A stretch of 64,000 bases of DNA, taken from NCBI GenBank assembly GCA_022225965.2, contig JAKJXP020000118.1:62001-126000 (forward strand), read 5' to 3'. The position numbers and the translations under genes were made by a program. The DNA is from Diatrype stigma (taxonomy: Eukaryota; Ascomycota; Sordariomycetes; Xylariales; Diatrypaceae). Positions within the stretch are counted from its first letter, which is position 1; the number at the start of each line of letters is the position of its first letter. Below are positions 35,412-47,651 of this stretch, piece by piece. The notes beneath the pieces were generated by a model. That model made no database searches. It saw only the letters and a program-made list of their open reading frames with translations, and was not told the origin of the DNA.

Positions 35412-36328
35412 GCTATAGGTTTGGTCAATGGATAATAAATTATTAATAAAAAGCACCGCATGAATAATTATGTTTTATAATCAGATAATTGCAAGTTCGA
35501 CTCGGCGAACGAATGAAGTGAACGATACAGTCTCATGGAGATGATGCTGTCATCCTCCGAGATGTATAGAAGCTATCGAAAACCTGTTGCACGATGGGTT
35601 GGAAGATTGCCTGCCTCCTATATCTACCTACTTACATGTAGGCGGCAGTGGCATGTAGGGCATCTGCATGCTTGAAGAATGAAGAACCTAGGTGCCTAGG
35701 TAGTATATACTAGATACAGCACCTACATAGTAGTAGGCAACTCGACGTCGTATGACGTCGCCTGTCAGTCTCACTACCCGGGACTGCAAGAACGGCCCTA
35801 ATGCAGTAGTTAGATGCTGTACTTGTAGTAGAGATGGATTTTCTCTAGGGCTGTTGGAGAATGGCATATGACATATTGCCCCTCCTGCAGCCCTCCCAAT
35901 GCCCAAGGTTGCGTTGACGATCCCTCTGCTTAGGGGGCGTTAGACCCCACCAAGAGAGACAAAATGCCCCACTGGCCCTGTAGGTAGACTACCTAGGTGC
36001 ACCCTTACTGTAGCTACAGCGTCATACATCAGATACTACATACACGCACCTCTACGAACTTGCCGCGTAAAACTTTCAATTGGACAGCCACCGCTGAACT
36101 TGTCTGTCGAACCTGCTATCGCGCATTGTCAGCTTCACGGCCACGCGGACACGCACTCACACGCACTCTACCTGGTAACAACGTGGAAGTACCTGCTAAT
36201 GTAGGGAGAGCAGCTATTGTTTACCTACAGGAATGCTAAAAAGCCTAACCAATGATAAGCCACCTTTCACATGCTGCAAACCTCCCGAAGCTTGAGCTTG
36301 ATCTCAGGAGGCAAAGTCCGACCATAAG
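35412..36328. other. Divergent promoter region, TOK1-type / hydrolase-like
   Basis: Shared upstream region of two divergent genes. CCTAGGTA words occur at 35695-35702 and 35990-35998, the latter as TACCTAGGT. No RNA or gene seen. Confidence 0.5.
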
Positions 36329-37930
36329 ATGAGAAGATGGTTTACAACTAGACCACAACTAAGTTGCACATTCCCTATCCGCCCCCATCCGAGAAGATGT
36401 GTGAGCATTCTCGCGGACCATGACCGTTATGTCGAGCGAGTTCGCGTTCGTTGCGCCTCGTCCGGCAGCATAGATATCGAGTGAGTTGTAGAAACATCGA
36501 TCGTCTACCTATCTCCCCTCTATCCCTTCCCCCCTGGCGCATGCATTGTATAGGTATCCTAACTACCCCCTTCATCTAGTCTCCATAATATCTCGAAATG
36601 GTCTTCTTCGGAACCCCTGTTACTCTATCTACCACCGTATTCAGCAGCAGCCGTCCCCGAGCACGGAGATCCTTCAGACCTAGTACCGCCCCCCTCGTTC
36701 TGCCGCGGCCGTCCGACCGCCGTGATTCATTACCGATGGACCGGCTACTCTCCCTTTCACCCGGACACGGTTGAGGAGGTGGCGGCGGAGGAGAATGGGT
36801 CAGCGTGGGAGGGGAACGAGGAAGGGGAAGAAGAGGAGGATATGAACAAGCGCACGATGGCGAGGACGGCGACGACGCCGCTGCACTGGCCCACCCCCCT
36901 CCACGATGCGATGCAAGGATACGACTGGATCCTGAAGAACCTAGCGCCGCCGGAGTACAAGCGGCGCGACGTCTACACGTGCGGGTCGTACCTGGGCGCC
37001 TCGCTGGCGACGTCGATCGCGCTGACCGAGTCGTACCCGCACGAGCACATGGCCGTACGCGGGTGCGTCGCCCTGAACGGCATCTACAACTGGACCATGT
37101 TCCTGCCGGACCACCCGATCAACCAGCCCCCCAAGAAGAACAGGTCCAAGAACAAGGGCGAAGACGACGGCCACAGATCGAATGATCCGAAACCTCCTCT
37201 AGGCAGCAGCAGCAGCAGCACCCTCCGACCGCCCCCGGACCCAGCCGTCCTCAAGCTGAAGCAGCAGGCGGGCGCGCTGTTCTCGCAGCCCGACGGGCTC
37301 TTCGACCCGTTCGCGAGCCCGTGCCTGTTCTTCCAGACGCCGGGGCTGCTGGTGCCGCGGACGTTCACGGAGCCGGCGACGGCGGCCGACTACTACCGGG
37401 CGACGATGTCGATGGCGCTGGAGGACTTCCTGTCGCCGGACGACCCGCTGACGGCGGAGGAGTTCCTGCGGCTGGTGCGCCCCCGGGCGCCGCGCCGCAG
37501 CGCCGTCGCCTTCCCGCCCTGGAACTCCACCCTCAAGATCCCCGAGGCCCTGCTGCTGCACACGGCCGTGCCGGCGCCGCCGCCCTCGCTGCTGCGCCGC
37601 CGCCGCCGCCGCGCCAAGGCGCGCGTCGACGCCCTGGCCACCGACAGCTTCCGGGCCCAGGCCGAGGCCCTCGCGCGCGCCATGCGCCGCAGCGTCGACA
37701 AGGAGCTCAAGGAGCGCAGGCTGTGGGACCCGCACCTCGAGGGCATCCCGGCCGACGAGGCCACGAGGCGCGTGCAGGTTTCTGCGGTTGGTGCGGGTGG
37801 ACGGAGAAGGGTTGGAGGAGGGGAGGGGGCGCAAGAAGGAGATGGGGAAGGAAAAGAATTCGGCTTCCCACCTGGCGGCGATGCGAATCGTTTCGTGCAA
37901 GACTGGTTGGAGGACCGCTTGGGGAGGTGA
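36329..37930 (+). CDS. Alpha/beta-hydrolase-fold-like protein, probably mitochondrial or non-canonical
   Basis: Exons 36329-36480 and 36580-37930 give about 500 aa. The intron has GTGAGT donor, a consensus TCCTAACT branch and CATCTAG acceptor. Joining restores VRVRCASSGSIDIDLHNISKW followed by PLLLYLPPYS, a strand pattern seen at the start of fungal alpha/beta-hydrolase proteins. The elbow region near residue 186 reads TCGSYLGASLA, which is not a strict G-X-S-X-G because the serine follows only one glycine. Later parts carry low-complexity insertions (NRSKNKGEDD, poly-Ser, RRRRRRAK) and an acidic stretch. The first 20 residues are rich in Arg/Thr/Ser and lack acids, hinting at a mitochondrial presequence. 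Enzymatic activity is uncertain because the nucleophile motif is degenerate; it might be a pseudoenzyme. Confidence 0.75.
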
Positions 37931-38541
37931 GAATGGGTTGGGACATCTATTTGTACGAGAGCCATGTGTATACATATAATGTTTATGAGTGCATGGGCCT
38001 ACGAACTTGAACGGTGTTATATTGTATATCTACCTGCCTGAAGTCATGTGTCGAAGCGTTGAACAAAACATATGGTTCAGTCGAGTGCTCGCACGAGCTG
38101 CTGTTGATCCGAGCTGCCATTGGCTAGATTTAGGGGGGGGGGGGGGGGCACAGAAGACTCCAAGATGATCTGGCTGAGCTAGGGGTGGGCATTATGCGTA
38201 TTATTCCCTATAATCCCTATCATTCCCATTCGAAATGGGTTTTCTGCCATGCCGTTATGGTATAATCAACATTCACTTACTCAACGTGAACCGCGCACTT
38301 CATATTAAATCATATTACAATGCGACACAACGATGGGGATTTTGATTAGGTAGTGTTTGCCCGGAAAAGAGTCTGTCTCGTGGTGTGCATAAGAGATCAT
38401 TATGCGGGTATAAAAAGATATGCATAATTACTGATCCCCTAGCACTGAGCCACATTATTGGAGCACAAAAAGAAGAAAATATCTCAGCACAAGTCGGAAT
38501 TCACAAGGACAACAAAGGCTAGACGAACAAAAAAAGAGAAT
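37931..38541. other. Intergenic with a 16-G homopolymer
   Basis: 3' flank of the hydrolase-like gene and of the tRNA-Ser gene, which both end here. A run of sixteen G lies at 38133-38148. A run of seven T on the minus strand (38529-38535) is the Pol III terminator of the tRNA. Confidence 0.6.
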
Positions 38542-38670
38542 CGACACGAGTAGGACTTGAACCTACGCTCCCGAAGGAATAAGATGATCCAGATGATGTG
38601 CAACTCCACTCTCAGAGAGAATGTGATGCTATATTCTAGTCTTACGCAATAACCACTCTGCCATCGTGCC
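38542..38670 (-). tRNA. tRNA-Ser(AGA) with a 48-nt intron
   Basis: The acceptor stem GGCACGA (38670-38664) pairs with TCGTGTC near 38543-38549, with one G-U pair. The A box TGGCAGAGTGG and B box GGTTCAAGTCC are present. The anticodon stem TAAGA/TCTTA encloses the loop C-T-AGA-A, with AGA at 38637-38635. A long variable arm (TTCCTTCGGGAGC) marks a class II tRNA, matching serine. An intron of about 48 nt (38633-38586) follows position 37, where nuclear tRNA introns sit. T7 downstream would end Pol III transcription. CCA is not encoded. Confidence 0.9.
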
Positions 38671-40061
38671 AAGGTGATTCGGTTGAAAACTTTTGCGTAT
38701 TTGTGCTATATGAGAGTCGGTCTGGAAGCAGGCCGGACACTACGAAGTACCCAGGTAGTTTTAGGTAGGCGGGACAACTTGGAAGCTAATCAAAATAGTC
38801 CGGGATCTGCACTAGTAACACCCGACTACGGTAACATCGTCACATGTGCCTTCACATGTAGACGATGGCTTTTTTTACTCTACAAGTCAGCAAGTTGTAG
38901 TAAGCCGGTTTGTAGAAGCCTATACAACATATGTGCACGTAAATATCTTCAATTGAACGTTTGTCAAAGTATTTCTCGGACAATACGCGTGCAAAAGCCA
39001 CTCGGAGGGGCGGACTGTGGTAGATGGGGGGGGGGGGGTTATCGATACAATACCGAACTAGTACTAACTACATTAGCTTCGCTCTGATAAACTTCAACCA
39101 CATTTTCAGGGGTTCCCTCCAGCAGCAAGGCCCGACGTATATTGCTAACCAACTTCCTCGACGACTGCTCAGTCTCATATTCTGTGACGTGATGATAACT
39201 CTTAGTTTCTTTCCTACCTGTTTACAGCATATCCATTATAAATAAGAGTCTAGCAGTGTGTTGACCTGTGAACGCGGGACGTTGATAGGCTCCATTTTTA
39301 GCATGTAGGAGTCGTGCCAAACATCACATTTTCTATTAAACTCTTCTTTATTACGTCGGAAGAACATTTTCAGCCCAATCCCCCCGTCATGGCCGACATT
39401 TACTATGTACTTACAGCTTCAAACTCAATTGAACCAGGACCCCTCCCTACATAGACCAAAGGGCTTCCCAGTGTCTAGGCATGCATGGACGCGAGATTGT
39501 ACGGTGATAGTTTATAGGACTTCGAACAGCGATGACGAACATGTGTGGCTGGCCTACCTATATAGTAAATATAACGGCATATGAAATACCAGAAGGGTTT
39601 AGATGAAGCAATAGACTGCATTTTGCGCAAGATAAATACCCACATACTAGCTATGTGACGTAGAAACATTCTTCCTCCCCCATTTTTTCGAAATACAAAG
39701 GAGAGGGGCTATACCATTAAATGTGCATCTTGTGTGTTCTCCCCCCTGGGCCAGGTGACATGTCAATCTTTTTCCTCCACCTGTCCGCAACGATACTCAC
39801 ATCGCATGGCTGCTTTACCAAGCTATCAATACGGCGATGTTACTTGCCGCCAGGAATAACAGAGTAATACTTCACCAGCCACTGGCTAGTAATAATATAA
39901 AAGTTTAAGGTCTAAACGAGGATGGTTTCACACCCAAGGATAGTTTATATGTGTTCGGGGATGTCAACACCTTCGGTCCATTTGGTTCTAGGGTTGCATA
40001 TCAGCATACTGGGCACGCGGAGAAAGGCAACGGGCCACATGTCACTTGAGGATCAATAGAC
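38671..40061. other. Intergenic, no gene seen (1.4 kb)
   Basis: Between the tRNA 5' side and the 3' end of the CCCH gene. It holds a 13-G homopolymer at 39026-39038. Open frames at 38674-39087 and around it have no motifs. Confidence 0.5.
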
Positions 40062-41899
40062 TTACACCGGCTGAAGCTGTGCCTTGGTCAAGTGAAGATC
40101 TCCCCATCTCTTGGTTTCCAAGAACTGGCAGTCGTCACGTGTGCAAGGCTCGCGGATACAGTGGTGACTCAGGTAGCAATCGTAGTCAACACAATAGGGC
40201 CCTGAGGGACATATGCTGGTCCGGGCTTTGTAACGGTGGATGGCAAGTTCGGGTGCCGTCAATTCAGCGTCGTGGGTCTTGTCGCAATTCACGCCCCATT
40301 TGCACTTGCCCTTCAGGTAGAAATCGTTGCAGAACACCGACGGCTTTATGGATTGGAACTTGGCTTGGTAGGTCGCTTGCGCAGGAGTACGGGGTGGGTG
40401 CTGCGTAGGCGGGTCGACACGATAGCCATCTGCGTTGTAGTAAATAACCTTGGGCTGCTTCTTAGGCTTGGGGGCTTTAACTGTGACGTTTTGATGGTCG
40501 TTTGAACCCCCTGCCGTTGCATAGTTGATGGACGTCCCACCATTTCCGGAACTGATGACACTCGTAGTAGTGGCTGTCCTAGTTGGAGGCTTTGAATCCG
40601 CCGTCGCCGTGCTGAGTACTGGCGAAGGGGTACTGACACCGGTGGGGTTTATAGCTGGTCGTTGTTCCTGCGGCTGGCCGGGAGAGATGGCTGATGCTGG
40701 TGTAGAGGTGGGTAGTGTAGGCCGCGCGATTGGGCCAGGGCGAGGAACAAGCTCGGGACTGCTAGTTTGTGGCGGCGATCGTATTCCCATAGACACAGAC
40801 TGCAGCTGAGGTTGTACCGGCTGTGCCGCGTGCCTGGTCTCATTGTTCAAAGGTTCTGACCGGAAAACATCACTAAAGCGGACGATAGGGAAGCCTAGGG
40901 TCCGGAAACCAGGCTCAGCATGAGTTGTCTCCACGAGCACAACCCTATCGTCGCCGATCCCATTGTAATCGCGGAGATCGTGCAAATAGCCATTGTCGTG
41001 GCAACACCCAGCAATGAAAATCTTTTTGCACTGGATGCTCCTATGATAGTGGCTAAGCATACCTGTAGGGGGTTGAGTCATCTCTATGCGGGGGAGAAGC
41101 GCCTAGTTGACGAATATAGGGCCGGGAGGGATGGAACATACGTCTTATTTTAGAGTCGGCGTTCTCCTTGCCTTTGCCGACATTGACAAAATCGAAATCA
41201 GCACGGGTATTGGTGAAACGTTCAGCGAATAGCCGCATATCATCGTCGGAATAGATGACGTGAGACAAGCGTAACGACTTAGACAAGTCATTCAGATTAG
41301 CATAAACTCGGACAATGATAGGGATATCGTCACGGGCGAAGTTTGTGCCACTGAGATTATCTCGAACAGCTTGTTTCAATCTTTGAGCAGCTCTCTCTGC
41401 ACCCTCGATGGGGTCACGAAGGAACTCATCCGCAAATTTAGCGCCATCGCCATCGATCAGCACAACGACAAAAGGGTCTTTATTCTGGTGGGTTGTTAGT
41501 CGAGTTACGGGACAAACAGACTGGCAAACGACGGTGGTCCGATGAGAACACATACAACTTTCTGGTCCAGAGTCTGAACATCCTTCTCTAACAGAGAAGC
41601 TTTTGACTGATAAAGAGCTCGAGATCGCTTTTGATCCTCTAGATCCAACTCGAGCTCGGCTATCCTCTTCGCATCCGTGTCAATCCTCTTGATCATGCTC
41701 TGGCGTGAATAGGTCAGCTAGGTTGTACGGAAGCCCGGCGGAGAAATCCCCCTCCTACATGGATGAAACTTTGCCGCTCAGCATCGACCTGCATATAATG
41801 ATTAAGTCGATTAACAGCATCCGAAGGCAAACTGTCCACAGCATGCCCTTGACTGTGGCCGTTCAGCATGGTGAACGATGAGGCCCCGGTGGACAACAT
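40062..41899 (-). CDS. CCCH zinc-finger protein with an N-terminal DUF7923-like domain
   Basis: Four exons, read 41899-41759, 41699-41556, 41484-41142 and 41062-40062, give about 542 aa. A coiled coil near residues 50-90 (RIAELELDLEDQKRSRALYQS) precedes a globular domain with PFVVVLIDGDGAKF, PIIVRVYANL and IFIAGCCHDNGYL. That pattern is PIN/NYN-like and corresponds to the DUF7923 region of fungal CCCH proteins. A Pro/Thr/Ser-rich linker follows. The C-terminus has a C-X8-C-X5-C-X3-H finger (CNDFYLKGKCKWGVNCDKTH) and further Cys/His pairs. An RNA-binding or RNA-processing role is plausible from the fold, not shown. The acceptor at 41063 could instead be at about 41083, adding a few residues in the same frame. 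Confidence 0.83.
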
Positions 41900-43050
41900 G
41901 GACGAAGCGAGCTCTTATTTAAAATGCCGATAAGCCGTGATTGAGTTGAGTACGTGCCTTGATTAGAGTTAGAATGAGAGACAGCTAGATGAGCTAGAAG
42001 AGCTAGAATATAGCTAGAGGTACAATAGTGTGGTAGGTATGTTTGGACTTTGGACTTTGGGATCCGGCTGCCGAAGTGGGGGGTCGATGCGACAGGGCGT
42101 GGGCGTGGGCGTGGGCGTGGCTGTGGCTGTCAACCCGGGAAAACTCCTCTACGTTAGGGATGACAGATGCAGGTGTAGGAAGGCAACGAGGCGAGGCAAG
42201 GGTGTGCACATGTAGGTAGGCAGGCTGGCAGGCTACCCAGATAGGCATCAGACAGGTGAACATATATATGTATCCAGTTGTCTTCAGATCACTCCCAGCA
42301 TTCATGCGATCAAAAACAGAGCAGCTGCGAGGCTCATCCGGGGGTAGAGAAGGGAGAAGGGGTAGATGCAAGTCTAGAAGTCTACTATACTCTAGATGCA
42401 GGCAGACCCTGGCTGCCGGGAAAGAGAGACCTTACGAACCTTAGATATCCCGTTTACCAGCGATGAGATACCAGGGACTTTTAACGCTATGTAGGCAGGG
42501 GATAATATTCATAGCAAGGACATCGGATTCAATGTTAGAAGCTGAGCTGGAGATGGCAAGATTTCCTAGTAGCAAGACGGCCCCACTGCTAATTACTTGC
42601 AGCACCCCAAACGAACGCTGGCACGGGCTCACACCAGCACGTGACATGCTCTTAGGCCCCAATTGTTGCATACATACAGCGAACTCCGTACAGCGTAACT
42701 AGGTGTACTTACCTACCTACATGTATACATCTCAAGATGGCATATGACGTTTGAGCCCTACAACTACCACATGTATTGGAGTTGGTATATCATCGTGAGA
42801 ACCTCGACTTCTACTTCCAACATAAATATCGCTGTCTGTCTTTCTGTCAAGAAATGCTAGCATACTCAGGCAATAAGCATGTCTTGTCGCATAGCCCTAA
42901 CCATACACCTCAAGTCCATTACACCACCAATAAACAGCAACATATTGGGTCTGGCCATCAAATCCTCCCGTGCATTCGCGCAACATCAGAGTGATACACT
43001 CGAAAAATAGCAAGATGCCCTGCAACACCACTTAAATCACTCCTAAATGC
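41900..43050. other. Intergenic with a GGCGTG-type hexamer stretch
   Basis: Promoter side of the CCCH gene and 3' flank of the MYND gene. A short GGGCGT/GGCTGT hexamer array lies near 42094-42130. No gene recognised. Confidence 0.5.
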
Positions 43051-43931
43051 TCAAACTTGAGCTTCGGAGATAATGCTATATTCTGGACCACGATTCTTTT
43101 CCCGTACTCGGAAGATGCCGATCCTAAGGATGTCGGAAGGGCCACAGTTTCCCCTTTTGTGTACCTTCCAATGGCTCTTCTGGCAGTCCTGTAGGGAAAA
43201 GGTCAATTCCTTGCCATACACAGAATATTATCAAGTAACAAGCATACTCTGTCGCAGAAGTAAGCAGCAGCCCGCTCATTCTGGCATCCCCCACACTTCT
43301 TCAGATCCTTGCCATCTTTGTTGGTCTGTCCACAAGCGTGACAGCTAGGTTCGTGGAAATCGTGCGGGATACCTGGTCTGTAGCTAGCAAGAGCAGCCAG
43401 AAACTGTGCCTTTCCAGGTCCGCGAAAAGCATAATCCCCGGAAGGGACGAACGTGTCGCCACATCGGATCTGTGGGACAAGTTCGTAGAGGTGTCGGAGG
43501 TTGTCCGGCTTGATCTTGGCGCCAACTCGCATCATCAGGGCACACACCATGACGACCTTGTATTTGCTCTCTGTGGCGTGTATAGAGCAGCCGCAGTTTT
43601 CCCTGACATAATACTCCTGGAACCAGTCACTGCCTAAGCCAGCATCAAGCTTTCGGCGAAGCTGGACACGCTTGTCCGATTTTGGAGGAGTCAACCCATG
43701 CTCCTGTGTGTAGAACTCTCGAATTTCGGGTGGTGCACATTTGATGAGGTCCGCGATCATCCAATTAGCCTCGTCATGGTCGCAGATGTCCTCGATCATG
43801 CTGATAGCAATCATCATATCAAGATCCCCCTCGAAGAGACCTATGGTCATGAGTATCAGTACCGGATGACCCTCGCTATGTTGGCTAACAGGTCACATGG
43901 AAGGGAACCTACGACGGCCCCAACGAGGCAT
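43051..43931 (-). CDS. MYND zinc-finger protein
   Basis: Three exons, read 43931-43913 (only 19 nt), 43840-43248 and 43188-43051, give about 249 aa. The MYND finger begins CHACGQTNKDG and continues KKCGGC, AAYFCDR, then crosses the intron to DCQKSHWKVHKRGNC, completing the Cys/His set. It would be incomplete without the last exon. The N-terminal part is helical and acidic, without a SET domain or other catalytic motif. MYND fingers usually bind proline-rich peptides in partner proteins. The very short first exon encodes only MPRWGR and is supported by a GTAGGT donor and a CATAG acceptor with CTGAT branch. Function beyond protein-protein binding is unknown. Confidence 0.85.
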
Positions 43932-44814
43932 GTTGGCGATGATGGATGCAATTATATAATGAGGCCCTAAGATGAGGATGTTGCAGATTCTACATAGGTA
44001 GAGCGAACGCTGTCGGAGTGGGCGACAACAGGTTGGGAATGTGCGAAGAGTTGGTGAAAAGGATGAGGATGGGAGGATGGGAGAATGGAAGGGTAGAATC
44101 AGAAAGAAATAGCTGTATCTGTAGATATAGGTAGTTGTCATATCCCTCGCGCCTGCGTTGACAGCATCATTAGCTGTCAGTTTGAGCAATCACCCAACTA
44201 CGCCTACCTAGGCAGCAGTTTGGTTTACTTGAAGCCTCCCATTCTTTTTTCTGTAGAAGGTACTTCCAAGCCTACTCAACCCATCTGTACATGTAAGTAG
44301 TATCCCAATGTATATACCGGGTAAGACAACAAGCAGGCACCTAATCGTCGACCATTCAATGGCCTCGGGTAATACCTAGGCTTTAGAGCTACGTGCTATG
44401 AGTAGGCACACTTGTTTAAGACTGTGGGAATATGCCGACATGGGACATAGGTAAGTCCCCGGCCCCCACCCCGAGTTTAAGGACATGGCATTAAATCATT
44501 TGACCTTTGACAAATAATCAAGTAAAATTTCTTCGGGTTACGTCTAGGGAGTGGCGCGCATAGATGCGCCAGCAATTCTCCTCAAGCTTAAAAGCTTACT
44601 ACATGCCTAAGCTATGATATAGAGGTATATATCAACAGAGATATAGCGCATATTGCAGTACCCAGCCCTAGATACATGTGAAATAGCCAAGTTCCCTGTA
44701 TATTTCTGCCGAGCGGAACAACCAGATCTGGACAGCGTCGGACATGTAGAGTTTCGCCAGCAACTGTCCAGGCAGTGGGTTAACTCCTGACCATCCCTTC
44801 TCAGCGGGCCCTAA
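43932..44814. other. Intergenic, with one TACCTAGGC
   Basis: Promoter side of the MYND gene and 3' flank of the orphan gene. A TACCTAGGC word lies near 44205-44213. No gene recognised. Confidence 0.5.
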
Positions 44815-46461
44815 TTACACTCTCGCCATCACGGCGCCCTTGCTTAGCCCGGCATCACTTCCCGAAAGTATAGTCTTTGCCAAAAAGACCTGCCGCCAGT
44901 CAGTCTCCTTGATACTTATGATAGAGTATGTCCAACCACTCGCAGCTTTTGGATCTCTCTTTGGCTGACAAAGGCACCAGCACAGTTTCGGATAGGCCTT
45001 CGTGTTTACGAATGCGAGACTCTGTCGGTCTAGATGACTTCTAGTTCTCCAGCCTGTGAGTATTCCGGATGGGTAAGGTTGTTGGTCCTTCTGTAGATCA
45101 ATGAATTGGAAGTGCTGCTTTTTGGTGATGTGCTCTCTGTTTGAATATGTCACTCTGGCGAACAGCTCAAATACGACCCCTTGTTGTAGCTTGTGGAACC
45201 GAGCTGTCTGACTCAGCATTTCGCCGATTCGAAAACATGTTCGAAGTAACGTGTTGCCGGCCAGTCTCGGAAGATCAGACACCTCCCCGGGTATTGCTTG
45301 TGGGGGAAAGGGTCTTAAAGCCATCGAGTCATCGGCCACATAGGCACATCCATCAGATTTATTTGGACCTATACTAGATGATGTCTGGGGTCGCTCCTGT
45401 CGTCGTGGAGGGCTGTTCAGAGACGTAGCCTTGGGTGCCGTGCTAGTGATGACAACAGCATGCCAGTCAACCCCTTCGTCAAGAAGATCTTCTCCTCTGC
45501 CTATCGGGACCCCTCTTTCATTCACTAGGTTACTCTTTGTGTTGCCATTATTGCCATGGTCAGATGAAGAATGAGGTGACGAATACTGTAAACTGCGGTC
45601 AAACTCTACAGCTGATCGTGAGTCGTGATCCCAGAGTTGGGTGACACTAGAAGGGGGAATGTATCTTTCTTGGATGTCTTTGGTCGTATTGAGGAGCAAT
45701 GCCATGTCTTCTTCCAATAGCTCTTGAAGGGGGTATTCATCCTCAGGCAGTGTTGCAGCGCTGTCACCCCGGTTGCTGAGCAATAACCGTTCATCATTAA
45801 TTCCTGGATTAGGATGTTCCCGTGTAGTTACGCCACCACAAGGAGGCACTTCTGTTATCCTAGCATTAAAAGTTAACTCAAGTCTAGACTGCTTCTGTGA
45901 GATACACTGGCTCTCATTCATAGGAGCGAAAAGGCTGGTGTACAGATTTGTGGCATCAGAAGTGTTTGAAGCATGGTCGGACGTTTGCATAGGGTGCAAT
46001 GTCAACTGGTCCATCGTTGTCTTTGCTGTCTGTGTGGAACAGTACCTGCCCCCACTTGAAGGGTCCGAAGTCACATCAGTGCTACCAGATGGGGAATCAT
46101 CACATTTGGTGTTTTTGAGAGATTGAAAAGGACTGGAAGGAAACCCTGGCGGCCAAACTAGCTGACGTTTATATCGAGCGCTGTTGTCGTCGGAGGAGAA
46201 ACTCTGGGTGTGTTTGAGGCAATGTTCTCTGTCATCATCGAGTCCATCGGGCTTCCTGAGGTAGTAGACTTCATCTGTGGCCGAGACTGGGTGGGATTGG
46301 CTTGATGTGTCGATAGACATGGTACTAGATGAAGGGGTATGGCGGTTGATAGGTGTAAATCCGATGCTGAGTGGTGGATCCATGGGCATAGGGCAGCTGC
46401 GAATACTCAGTTTGAATGAAGCATTTAAGTTATCCATGTCGCGAGGTATACCTTTGGCCAT
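44815..46461 (-). CDS. Conserved-looking fungal protein of unknown function
   Basis: A single 548-aa frame with no need for introns. The first 370 residues are Ser/Thr/Pro-rich and probably disordered. The last 170 look globular: LAGNTLLRTCFRIGEML, VVFELFARVTYSNRE and ILTGWRTRSHLDR segments, then CWCLCQPKRDPKA and a WTYSIISIKETDW end. I recall similar C-terminal domains in uncharacterised ascomycete proteins but cannot name a family. No signal peptide or TM helix. It faces LSB5 divergently across a 1.2-kb gap. Confidence 0.7.
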   Translation of the reverse strand: MAKGIPRDMDNLNASFKLSIRSCPMPMDPPLSIGFTPINRHTPSSSTMSIDTSSQSHPVSATDEVYYLRKPDGLDDDREHCLKHTQSFSSDDNSARYKRQLVWPPGFPSSPFQSLKNTKCDDSPSGSTDVTSDPSSGGRYCSTQTAKTTMDQLTLHPMQTSDHASNTSDATNLYTSLFAPMNESQCISQKQSRLELTFNARITEVPPCGGVTTREHPNPGINDERLLLSNRGDSAATLPEDEYPLQELLEEDMALLLNTTKDIQERYIPPSSVTQLWDHDSRSAVEFDRSLQYSSPHSSSDHGNNGNTKSNLVNERGVPIGRGEDLLDEGVDWHAVVITSTAPKATSLNSPPRRQERPQTSSSIGPNKSDGCAYVADDSMALRPFPPQAIPGEVSDLPRLAGNTLLRTCFRIGEMLSQTARFHKLQQGVVFELFARVTYSNREHITKKQHFQFIDLQKDQQPYPSGILTGWRTRSHLDRQSLAFVNTKAYPKLCWCLCQPKRDPKAASGWTYSIISIKETDWRQVFLAKTILSGSDAGLSKGAVMARV

Positions 46462-47651
46462 CTTGTACCGTATTTTGTCTTTGCACCCCTGATGATATTT
46501 CCTTCAATTGGGTAGAGTAACCATCATAACCACCGTCATGACTCATCATGGATGACTTTAATTTCCTGCAACCTGGCCAAAGGAGTCTTGGCTATCAGAA
46601 AGAGAGATGATGGGGTGGACACAAGTGATTGTCTGGGGATGACAGTTGGATAAGGTTTATTATACCCTACCTCAAACCTCACGTAACTTCGCCTCGTCAC
46701 ACCCTCGGGGTTATACGGTTATACGTAGCTTCAGGTTGAGTGTCACTTTGTGCGAAGTACATACATGTTGGTCGAAGAGAAAAAAGCAACCCCGGGGCCT
46801 TGAATCAATTGATGTGACTCGACTTGCTGGGATTACCTGCTGGAACCCAAACACAGGAAGTCTCGACCATCAGGTCGCAGCTGCCCCCTAACTCCTTGCA
46901 ACTCCATCTTCTTTATGTCAAACTTGAGACTTTGGTGGTGAGTGGCTAGCTGAACGGATTCGAAGGCAAGATGGCTTATGCAACTAACCGTGCTGCGTAT
47001 AACTACTACAGAGGCAGGTAGCAGGCACAGACGGGCAGACTGGACAGGGTAGGCTGTATGTAGACTAGGCAGTGCCACCGGGCAGTGAGTTAGGTGTTAC
47101 CCAATGCCCAATTGGCATGTATCAACGTAACCTTAACCCACTACCACATGACAGACTATCGTATCGTACCTAGGTAATGTACTCACTCTGCCGCATGTAT
47201 TCACAACATCCACTCATTCACAACTGTCAATCTGCGTTGACTCAACCCAATATTTCTTTGATCTTTGCTCTATTTATACCCATAAGTATGTCTTCCCCTG
47301 GTGATTCTTCGCCGTAGTCCGACATGTTCTTATTCCCATCTTCCGCTATCGCCCTGTGAAGATAGCACGTCCACAATTGACGTGACCCCGCGACTTATCT
47401 TATCGGCACGTCATTAGCACCCAGCCATAGCTTCAGGCGCCTGTAATTCAGCTCAAGAGCTCGAGCTCGACGGAGTTACTTATTGTATCTGGCTACCTTC
47501 AACACAATTCATAGGTTGCGATTTATTTCTTTTGTTACTTACATCGGCCATCTAGGCCTTATCAACGATATTCATCATCGTACTTGACAAACATTTCCAA
47601 CCGAACTCGATGCTGGCGTGAAGTGGCTGAGACAACACCGAGTATTCGACT
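46462..47651. other. Divergent intergenic region with a TACCTAGGTA palindrome
   Basis: Between the orphan gene (-) and LSB5 (+). A perfect TACCTAGGTA is at 47167-47176. No gene recognised. Confidence 0.5.

Noticed and set aside
38133..39038. Possible telomeric or G-rich functional element from the two G homopolymers
   Set aside because: Simple homopolymer runs without repeat unit TTAGGG; likely slippage products or sequencing-prone tracts.
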